Assembly: GCA_964590515.1 (NCBI GenBank)
Contig: CAZPZD010000001.1
Location: forward strand, 1-64,000
DNA: 64,000 bases
Direction: 5' to 3'
DNA from: JADFRG01 sp964590515
GTDB lineage: Bacteria; Chloroflexota; Anaerolineae; Anaerolineales; E44-bin32
The notes beneath the pieces are model-generated. The model was not told the DNA's origin. It did no database searches and worked only from the letters and a program-made list of their open reading frames with translations. Shown piece after piece: positions 58,244 through 64,000 of the stretch (position 1 is its first letter; each line of letters begins with the position of its first letter). The translations under genes and the position numbers were made by a program.

Positions 58244-59055
58244 GGGTGGGCCACTTCACCCACCACCGAATACCGCTCGGCTGACAACTGCTGGCTACGC
58301 TGGATTTCGGCGGGAGTCGGCTGGCCTTCGATCAGGTCGAGCTCCAGTGCTTCTCGAAATCCAGCTGCCAAGGCTCGAGCCGCTGACTCCCAGCCGATCC
58401 GCCGGCCGAGCGCCTGCTCGACCGTCGCGGCCGACTGTCGGACAGATAGCTGCGCCTGTTCTCGATCGGACAGATGGAGCACCAAACAAATCCTGCCAAG
58501 GTCGCCCGCCAAGGGAAGCGAGCCGTGCTGCAGCACGGCACCCGACCGGCGCAGCTGGGCAGACCCGAATAGTTTCCGGCCGGCCCAGGTAAGTTCGAAG
58601 GGGCCCGGCACTTCAAAACAGATTGGACTGGAACCATTCATGGGGGGAGACCGGTTCGGGCTCAATCGCAGCTCAGCCCCTAACCCGAGCAGCTCGAGTC
58701 CGTGGAAGAGAGCTGCGCTGAGCCTTTTGTAGCTTGCCAACACCCCGCCGGCGAAGATCGGATCGACAGCCACCCCGGACACCGAGTACGTGAGTTCATC
58801 CGCGTGCAGGATGGCCTTTCCTCCGGTCGGGCGGCGGACGAGGTTCCAGCCCAGTTCGCCCAAGCTCCGGAGATCGACCGATTCAATGGACTGAGCGTGT
58901 CCCAGGGAGAGACAGGGCGGAGCCCAGGCGTAGAGCCGCAAAGTAGCGGGAGACTCGCCGGCCGCGACCCTCTCCAAGATTGCTTGGTCCAGCGCCATGT
59001 TCTCCGCTCCCGTGGCCGGCGGGGAGCTGATCAGGCGCCAGCGATCTTGAGCCAT
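58240..59055 (-). CDS. Lipoate-protein ligase A/octanoyltransferase-family protein
   Basis: 271 residues of the BPL_LplA_LipB superfamily. The signature RRPTGGKAILHADELTYSV (about residues 77-95) is intact, and AENMALDQAIL is the usual N-terminal motif. The lysine of the ligase motif would be at LTWAGRKLFGSAQLR. This family attaches lipoate or octanoate to E2 domains, which fits the PDH E2 encoded at 26392. The start at 59055 is placed by a TATAAT box 7 nt upstream; an in-frame ATG at 59064 overlaps the -10 box. Confidence 0.88.
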   Translation of the reverse strand: MAQDRWRLISSPPATGAENMALDQAILERVAAGESPATLRLYAWAPPCLSLGHAQSIESVDLRSLGELGWNLVRRPTGGKAILHADELTYSVSGVAVDPIFAGGVLASYKRLSAALFHGLELLGLGAELRLSPNRSPPMNGSSPICFEVPGPFELTWAGRKLFGSAQLRRSGAVLQHGSLPLAGDLGRICLVLHLSDREQAQLSVRQSAATVEQALGRRIGWESAARALAAGFREALELDLIEGQPTPAEIQRSQQLSAERYSVVGEVAHP

Positions 59056-59062
59056 GCGCGGC

Positions 59063-59083
59063 ATTATACCTACCGGACCGGTA
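59063..59083. promoter_or_regulatory. Divergent promoter with palindromic operator candidate
   Basis: On the minus strand TATAAT (59068-59063) ends 7 nt before ATG 59055. Just beyond lies the perfect palindrome TACCGGACCGGTA (59071-59083), with TACC and GGTA continuing outward after one unpaired base. It could bind a dimeric regulator controlling both the ligase gene and the divergent solute-binding gene. Confidence 0.45.
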
Positions 59084-59120
59084 TGGTAGACTGCCCGCGA
59101 ACTCGCCCCGGCCGCACCCC

Positions 59121-60407
59121 ATGACCAGCCCGCAATCTATATCCTCCCAAGTGTGCCTCGGCTCCCTGCTCTGGGTACTGCTGCTGACCGGGTGTTCGGC
59201 GATCGGGCCTGTCCCGACGGTCACCATCCAGGCGCCGACCCCGACTGCGACTGCGGCGCCGACCACAACGCCGCTGAAGACCGAGGCGGTCGAAGACCTC
59301 CCGAGCACGTTGAGTATCTGGGTGGCTTGGGGCCCGCAAGGAGTGACGGCGCTTAACGAGCTTATTCGCGCGTTCCAGTCCGACCAGCCAGGTGCAAGTT
59401 TCGCTGTCGCCTACGTTCGGGCGGATGAACTCCGGGAGACCATTGAGCAAGCTGCCGCCGAGGGGCAGCTGCCCTCTCTGTTCTTCGCTCCATCCGAGTG
59501 GGGGCCCGAGTTGCTTCAAGGCGGGATGATCCGCGACCTTGCCGACCAGCCGGTTGATCAGATCCGGGCGATCGTCCACGGCTTGGCCTGGAGTCAAGTA
59601 CTCCATGGCGATTCAGTGCTGGGGCTGCCAGTCCAGCTTGACGGAAATGTGCTCTACCGCAACCGCGAATTGTCCCCGGTACCGGCGGCCTCGGTTGAGG
59701 GCTTGGTCGAATCGTCCCGCGGGTTTCGCGGCACTCAGGTTGTCGGGATGAATCTCGACTACGGATACTCGACTATCGTCCCATTCGGAACCGCCTGCGG
59801 AGGCCAGCTTATCCAACCTGGGTCGCTGCCCGATTTGCAAGGAGCCCTCGGGCCCTGTTGGTTGGCATTGCTTCAAGAACTGAGTCGGGTGGGTCCGGTC
59901 ACGTTCAATTCAGACCTCGACCGAGAAGCCTTTCGGTCCGGCCAGGCAGGCTGGCTGATCGAAAGCACCGAGCTGTACGAGACCCTCGCCGCGGAGCTCG
60001 GCCAGGCAACAATCGCGGTGGATCCATGGCCGATCTATGAGGCTTCGGGTGAACCGCTCGCTGGATTCGTGTGGGGTGAAAATCTCTACTTTCGGAATGG
60101 AATGGATCCGGCCGAAACCAAGCTCGCCTGGGAGTTCGCGACTTTCCTGCTATCTGCCGAATCGCAGCAAGCGCTTAGCAGTCCGGTCGGCGCCGGAAAC
60201 CTCCCAGTTCATGCGGGCAATTTCCCGCTGGTCGGAGTGTACGGGCAGATGTACCAGGCGCTGCTGGGAGGCGTCCCCCGGCCGCTGGACCCGCCGCCGG
60301 TAGAAATCGCCGATATCCTGGAGCGGGCGGCTCGAGCCGTCGCAGTCCAGGGGACTTCGGTCGAGATTGCGCTGCGCCGTGCGCTGGAAGAACTCGCAGA
60401 TGTATAA
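59121..60407 (+). CDS. ABC transporter extracellular solute-binding lipoprotein (family 1)
   Basis: 428 residues. Signal peptide with lipobox LLTGC (about residues 21-25), Thr/Pro linker to 55, then a solute-binding fold: TLSIWVAWGPQGVTALNELIRAFQ, LFFAPSEWGPELLQGGMI, ENLYFRNGMDPAETKLAWEFATFLLSAESQQ. The family binds sugars or oligosaccharides. No permease or ATPase gene is adjacent, so it is an orphan binding protein in this window. ATG 59121. The stop codon TAA forms part of the next gene's -10 box. Confidence 0.88.
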   Translation: MTSPQSISSQVCLGSLLWVLLLTGCSAIGPVPTVTIQAPTPTATAAPTTTPLKTEAVEDLPSTLSIWVAWGPQGVTALNELIRAFQSDQPGASFAVAYVRADELRETIEQAAAEGQLPSLFFAPSEWGPELLQGGMIRDLADQPVDQIRAIVHGLAWSQVLHGDSVLGLPVQLDGNVLYRNRELSPVPAASVEGLVESSRGFRGTQVVGMNLDYGYSTIVPFGTACGGQLIQPGSLPDLQGALGPCWLALLQELSRVGPVTFNSDLDREAFRSGQAGWLIESTELYETLAAELGQATIAVDPWPIYEASGEPLAGFVWGENLYFRNGMDPAETKLAWEFATFLLSAESQQALSSPVGAGNLPVHAGNFPLVGVYGQMYQALLGGVPRPLDPPPVEIADILERAARAVAVQGTSVEIALRRALEELADV

Positions 60408-60439
60408 TCCTCGGCCGAAACCTCTTAAGGTGGCCGAGG
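60403..60439 (+). promoter_or_regulatory. Promoter and inverted repeat before the CCA-adding fusion gene
   Basis: TATAAT (60403-60408) contains the stop codon of the previous gene. CCTCGGCC (60409-60416) and GGCCGAGG (60432-60439) form a perfect 8-bp stem that ends exactly at ATG 60440. Transcripts started here would begin within the left arm, so only read-through RNA from upstream could form the full hairpin and hide the start site. Confidence 0.45.
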
Positions 60440-62770
60440 ATGCACCTGGTCTTCACCCACGAACAAGCGGACTTTGATGCAATGGCCTCGCTGTGGGCGG
60501 TGTCTCGGCTAGACCCGGGAGCCGTTCCGGTTCAGCCCAGCCTCCTCAATCCGAATGTCCACCGCTATCTGACCCTGTACGGTGAGCACTACTCCTTCGC
60601 CGACCTGAAGGAGCTCAAACTCACGCGGCTGGTCCAGTTGACGGTGGTTGACACCCAAATTCCTCCAACAGTCGCACTCATCAACTCTCGTATTTCAGTC
60701 CACGTGATCGACCACCACATACGCGCCGCGGGGCTGAACCCGGGTTGGTCGGTGCAGATCGAGCCGGTGGGAGCTACCTCGACCTTGCTGATCGAAGCTC
60801 TGATTGAAAAGGGAGTGCTGTTGACCGGCGAAGGGGCAACCCTGATGCTGCTCGGGATCTATGAAGAAACCGGCTCACTCGCCTATCCGGGGACAACTGC
60901 CCGAGATGCCCGGGCCGCGGCCTGGTTGCTCGAGCAGGGTGCCAGTCTGGCCGTCGCCGGCGAATTCCTGAAACCGCCGCCAATCGGTCAGCCCCGCGAA
61001 TTGCCGCCTCTGGCATTGGAAGGAACAGCGCTCAATTCGGAGGAGGCCATGTCCCGGTCCCCCGGGACCGTGGCCGGGATCATGTCGCGCGGTCCGCACT
61101 TGCTGCGGCCGACGCTGAGAGTGAGCCAAGCGGCCGATCAAATGCAGCGGTTTGGTCACGAAGGTTATCCGGTGATCGAAGCCGGTCAGGTTGTTGGCTT
61201 GCTCACCCGTCGGGCCGTGGACCGCGCTATGGCCCACGGCATGGGAGCCCGGCCCGTATCCGAAATCATGGAGGCCGGCAGTCTGGTCGTGCACCCGGAT
61301 GATACCGTTCGGCAACTTCAACAGCTGATGGTCCAACACCAATGGGGGCAGGTGCCGGTTGCCGACCCGAAGTCGGGTGAGATCATCGGCATCGTGACCC
61401 GGACCGACCTGTTGAACTCACTGAGCGGAGGAATCCACCCCAATGGGTCCGTGAACCTGGCGGCTCGCCTGGAGCGCGCCCTGCCGGCTGGCCGACTGGC
61501 GCTGCTGAAATTGCTCGCCAGCGAGGCCGAGCGGATTGATTCCGCCCTTTACCTGGTGGGCGGTTTTGTCCGTGACCTGCTGCTCGACTCCCCCCCGGTA
61601 GACTTCGACCTGGTGTTCGAAGGCGACGCCATCCGATTGGCGACGACTCTGGCTGCCAAGTTCGGCGGAAGAGTCAGCAGTCACCCTCGCTTCGGGACCG
61701 CCAAGTGGCGGCTCGATTCCGGCCATCCTTTGCTCGTTTCTGCGATCGGATCGGCGCCGGCCGGCCTCCCCGAGATCTTGGATCTTGTTTCGGCTCGAAC
61801 CGAGTTCTACCCCCATCCGTCCGCCCTGCCATCGGTGACCGAAGGAAGCATCAAACTCGACCTGCACCGCCGGGACTTCAGTGTCAACACCCTTGCCCTT
61901 CGGCTGGACGGCGCTCACTTTGGTGAGCTGTTGGACTACTGGGGGGGTGGGCGAGACCTGGGCGAGCGGCAAATCCGGGTGCTGCACTCGCTGAGTTTCG
62001 TCGATGACCCAACTCGGATGTTACGGGCCGTCCGCCTCGAACAACGGCTCGGTTTTTCGATCGAGGCGCGGACTATGCAGTTAATCGGCCATGCTCTTCC
62101 GCTGCTCGATAGCGTGAGTGGAGAGCGGATTCGGGCCGAGCTGGCCGATATCCTGGCGGAGGGCCAAGAGAACCGGATCATGTCCCGGTTGGCGGAGCTT
62201 GGCCTGCTCCGTGCCATCTCCCCGGGGCTCGAATGGGACGATTGGATTGAGGCTCGTTTCACGTCCGTCGCCGAGTTCGAGCCGCCGACGAATTGGCGGC
62301 TTGCCGGCCGACCCTCGGCCGAGCGTCTCAAATACGCCCTCTGGCTCTACCGGCTTCCTCGCCAGGACGCCGAGTTGATCTGCGCCCGACTGGCCTTCAG
62401 TCAAGCCGACCGAATGGTCGTTGTCTCCGCTGGCCGGCACGGTTGCGGGCTGGCGGATGGCAGCTCGCCAAGCCGAATTGTGGCCTGCCTGGAATCGGTG
62501 CCGGAGGACGCGTTGGTCGCAGAGTGGCTGGCACTCGAAGCCGGGGCCGAGGCGAGGGTGACCATCGAGCGATTCCTGGCCGGCTGGCGCTGGGTGAGGC
62601 AGCGCACCGACGGCGATCGATTGCGGCAGCTGGGATTGGCCGCCGGACCAGCCTACGGCCAGATCCTGAGTGAGCTGCGGGTGGCCTGGCTGGATGGCCG
62701 CATCCGATCCGAGGCCGAGGAAGATCGTCTGCTGAATCAGTTAATTGAGGAGCATGGCGGACGTGGATAG
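60440..62770 (+). CDS. DHH phosphoesterase - CBS pair - CCA-adding/poly(A) polymerase fusion
   Basis: 776 residues. The N-terminal DHH region (1-175) shows HEQADFDAMAS, VVDTQ and VIDHH. Two CBS domains follow (about 215-335: IMSRGPHLLRPTLRVSQAADQM; IMEAGSLVVHPDDTVRQLQQLM). The C-terminal nucleotidyltransferase (about 355-776) has LYLVGGFVRDLLLDSPPVDFDLVFEGDA and the RRDFSVNTLAL motif. The fusion adds or repairs tRNA CCA ends and may combine exonuclease and nucleotide sensing. The DHHA1 part seems short compared with relatives of about 880 aa. The start is fixed by the upstream promoter. Confidence 0.93.
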   Translation: MHLVFTHEQADFDAMASLWAVSRLDPGAVPVQPSLLNPNVHRYLTLYGEHYSFADLKELKLTRLVQLTVVDTQIPPTVALINSRISVHVIDHHIRAAGLNPGWSVQIEPVGATSTLLIEALIEKGVLLTGEGATLMLLGIYEETGSLAYPGTTARDARAAAWLLEQGASLAVAGEFLKPPPIGQPRELPPLALEGTALNSEEAMSRSPGTVAGIMSRGPHLLRPTLRVSQAADQMQRFGHEGYPVIEAGQVVGLLTRRAVDRAMAHGMGARPVSEIMEAGSLVVHPDDTVRQLQQLMVQHQWGQVPVADPKSGEIIGIVTRTDLLNSLSGGIHPNGSVNLAARLERALPAGRLALLKLLASEAERIDSALYLVGGFVRDLLLDSPPVDFDLVFEGDAIRLATTLAAKFGGRVSSHPRFGTAKWRLDSGHPLLVSAIGSAPAGLPEILDLVSARTEFYPHPSALPSVTEGSIKLDLHRRDFSVNTLALRLDGAHFGELLDYWGGGRDLGERQIRVLHSLSFVDDPTRMLRAVRLEQRLGFSIEARTMQLIGHALPLLDSVSGERIRAELADILAEGQENRIMSRLAELGLLRAISPGLEWDDWIEARFTSVAEFEPPTNWRLAGRPSAERLKYALWLYRLPRQDAELICARLAFSQADRMVVVSAGRHGCGLADGSSPSRIVACLESVPEDALVAEWLALEAGAEARVTIERFLAGWRWVRQRTDGDRLRQLGLAAGPAYGQILSELRVAWLDGRIRSEAEEDRLLNQLIEEHGGRG

Positions 62771-63266
62771 ATCTCCTACGGTAGTAATTCGGCTCGCCAC
62801 AGAAGCGGATCTCCCCGCGCTGGAGTGGGATGGGGAGTACGTCCATTACCGTCGCCTGTTCAAGAAGGCGATGGCTGAGACCCGCCGAGGCCGCCGGTTG
62901 CTGCTTCTCGCTGCGGTGGACGGGCAGATCGTCGGCCAAATCTTTGTCCAGCTGTCCACCAGGTTGGCCTTTTCTTCCTCCGGAACTGCCTCGGGCTACC
63001 TGTATGCCTTCCGGGTAAAAGGCCCGCACCGCAACGAGGGGATCGGAACCCAACTGATCCAGGAGGCGGAGTGTCAGTTGCGCAGGCTCGGTTATGGAAG
63101 GGTCGTGATCTCCGTTGCCAAGCGAAATACCTCCGCCAGACGCCTTTATCAGCGACTGAACTACCAGGTTTTTTCGGAGGATCCCGGCGAGTGGTCTTAC
63201 CAGGACCACCTTGGCCAGCTCCGCGAAGTAAGCGAACCGGCGATTGTGCTGGAGAAATGGCTCTGA
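62754..63266 (+). CDS. GNAT N-acetyltransferase
   Basis: 170 residues. IRLATEADLPALEWDGEYVHYRRLF is the first strand and helix; FRVKGPHRNEGIGTQLIQEAE is the acetyl-CoA loop; VAKRNTSARRLYQRLNYQVF is the C-terminal motif. ATG 62754 overlaps the fusion gene by 17 nt and is preceded by GAGGAG; TTG 62745 is also possible. Substrate unknown. Confidence 0.92.
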   Translation: MADVDRSPTVVIRLATEADLPALEWDGEYVHYRRLFKKAMAETRRGRRLLLLAAVDGQIVGQIFVQLSTRLAFSSSGTASGYLYAFRVKGPHRNEGIGTQLIQEAECQLRRLGYGRVVISVAKRNTSARRLYQRLNYQVFSEDPGEWSYQDHLGQLREVSEPAIVLEKWL

Positions 63267-63304
63267 ACTAGCCCTCGCCGGCCCCCTCCGCCTTCTTTGC
63301 AATT

Positions 63305-63375
63305 TTCAAGAACCGTGCCAGAGTCTGCGGCGGCACTGCCGATGCCGGAGCAGCACGCCTGGCACGGTTCTTGAA
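63305..63375. repeat. 16-bp inverted repeat with internal second palindrome
   Basis: TTCAAGAACCGTGCCA (63305-63320) is the exact reverse complement of 63360-63375. The right copy is itself part of a smaller palindrome, CACGGTTC-TT-GAACCGTG (63363-63380). The 39-nt spacer has no clear coding content. It sits between the acetyltransferase and the LysM gene. It could be a terminator (without a U-tract), an operator, or the ends of a small repeat element. Confidence 0.5.
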
Positions 63376-63396
63376 CCGTGTCCGGGTGCCGTTCCA

Positions 63397-64000
63397 ATGG
63401 TGAACCGTCAACCAATCATGATCCGGAAGAGGCTGCCGCGACCGCGGCTGGCACTGCAGTTCCTGCTTCTGGCAGCTCTTGCCTGCGCCCGCAGCGATGA
63501 ACCGATCGTGATCCTTGGGGTCGAACTTGGCGGCCGGCCGGGAGAGTCGGGGGCGAAAGCGCCGACCGAGTTCGGGGGATCCGAGTTCCCGGAGGTGGTT
63601 GAAGTGCCGTATTCGACTCCGACACCGGATCCGGTTCGACCAGGCACTGAGCGCCAGGAAATTCCGGAGTGGTATACCGTTCGTCCGGGAGACTCGTTGA
63701 ACGCAATCGCAGGCCGCATGGGTATTGGGATGAGCCAAATCATGGTCGCCAACGGTCTGGATAATCCAAACTTGTTGGCCGCGGGCCAGATCCTTTGGCT
63801 GCCAACCCCAATCCCGCAGCCTCCAGGACCCAGCTTCAAGATCATCCCCGATTCGGAGTTGGTAAACGGCCCGACCGGTGCCGCGTTCGATACTTTCCCA
63901 TTGATCGCGGTGTGGGATGGGGCCCTTCACCGCACTCGCGAGACCATGAACGGGAGTGAACAGAGCGGGGCTCAGATCGTTCAGTGGGTGGCCGAAAAAT
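63397..64000 (+). CDS. LysM-domain lipoprotein (incomplete at the window edge)
   Basis: The open frame runs to the last base and continues beyond. ATG 63397 (or 63418). Signal peptide with lipobox-like ALAC (about residue 30). A Pro/Thr linker leads to one LysM domain (about 92-138: WYTVRPGDSLNAIAGRMGIG, then ANGLDNPNLLAAGQILWLP). The next part, FDTFPLIAVWDGALHRTRETMNGSEQSGAQIVQWVAEK, matches the region that precedes an M23-type or lytic domain in similar wall proteins, but that domain is off-window. It binds peptidoglycan outside the cell. Confidence 0.85.
   Translation, partial: MVNRQPIMIRKRLPRPRLALQFLLLAALACARSDEPIVILGVELGGRPGESGAKAPTEFGGSEFPEVVEVPYSTPTPDPVRPGTERQEIPEWYTVRPGDSLNAIAGRMGIGMSQIMVANGLDNPNLLAAGQILWLPTPIPQPPGPSFKIIPDSELVNGPTGAAFDTFPLIAVWDGALHRTRETMNGSEQSGAQIVQWVAEK

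Noticed and set aside
61418..61987. 189-residue minus-strand open frame in the CCA-adding fusion
   Set aside because: Antisense shadow; no domain similarity.
62397..63302. 301-residue minus-strand open frame
   Set aside because: Overlaps two well-supported plus-strand genes and has a biased Arg/Pro/Ser composition typical of shadows.

Overview
The window looks like a chromosomal stretch from a GC-rich bacterium of the Chloroflexota, probably Anaerolineae-like. This is inferred from gene content, with no rRNA to confirm it. The clues are a very long SecA with no C-terminal zinc motif, lipoproteins with Thr/Pro linkers, Tat- and linker-type L,D-transpeptidases, a DHH-CBS-CCA-adding enzyme fusion, PadR plus permease-prefix pairs, and several genes whose start codon lies 7-13 nt after a TATAAT box. 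The sequence appears to be an ordinary genome segment with one accessory region at its left end.

Region 1 (1-9.2 kb) is accessory. Every gene reads rightward; the genes are small, unrelated to each other, and mixed with broken pieces: an IS481-type transposase start, an internal TPR fragment, a truncated membrane-protein paralogue and an acetyltransferase stub. Between genes lie attC-like imperfect palindromes, the best at 5077-5145 and at the very left edge (1-80). Both have a single unpaired base in the left arm, a hallmark of integron attC sites. No integrase is visible. Genes here encode a cyclophilin lipoprotein, a rubredoxin-headed metallo-beta-lactamase-fold protein, a zinc-type quinone oxidoreductase, an NmrA-like protein, and YHS, cupin, AsnC-domain and DinB proteins.

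Region 2 (9.3-25 kb) holds housekeeping and stress genes: CarD, ArfB, MsrB, a nitroreductase, a PLP decarboxylase, a fatty acid desaturase, a YbaK editing protein, an RRM RNA-binding protein with a folded leader, GNAT enzymes, and a SAM methyltransferase interrupted by an in-frame TGA that is followed by a SECIS-like hairpin. A PadR regulator with its own palindromic operator controls a small membrane protein.

Region 3 (25.4-37.5 kb, leftward) contains a response regulator, the pyruvate dehydrogenase E1-alpha/E1-beta/E2 operon, SppA and surface proteins. It also holds a compact operon cysM-mec-cysO-DUF4395-thioredoxin-moeZ. This matches the mycobacterial protein-thiocarboxylate route to cysteine: MoeZ loads sulfur onto CysO, CysM makes CysO-cysteine, and the JAMM peptidase Mec releases cysteine. 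A consensus promoter and a roughly 200-nt structured leader ending in a terminator-like hairpin precede cysM.

Region 4 (37.5-50.9 kb) has cell-wall genes (amidase, two L,D-transpeptidases), a thioredoxin-TPR protein, tRNA-Leu(TAA), secA, adenosine deaminase, MutM and ComEA. Region 5 (50.9-64 kb) has a PduO-type adenosyltransferase, a V4R protein, a double-HTH regulator with a TPR partner, an overlapping kinase-kinase-regulator operon, a lipoate ligase-like protein, a sugar-binding lipoprotein, the DHH-CBS-CCA fusion, and a LysM lipoprotein that runs off the right edge.
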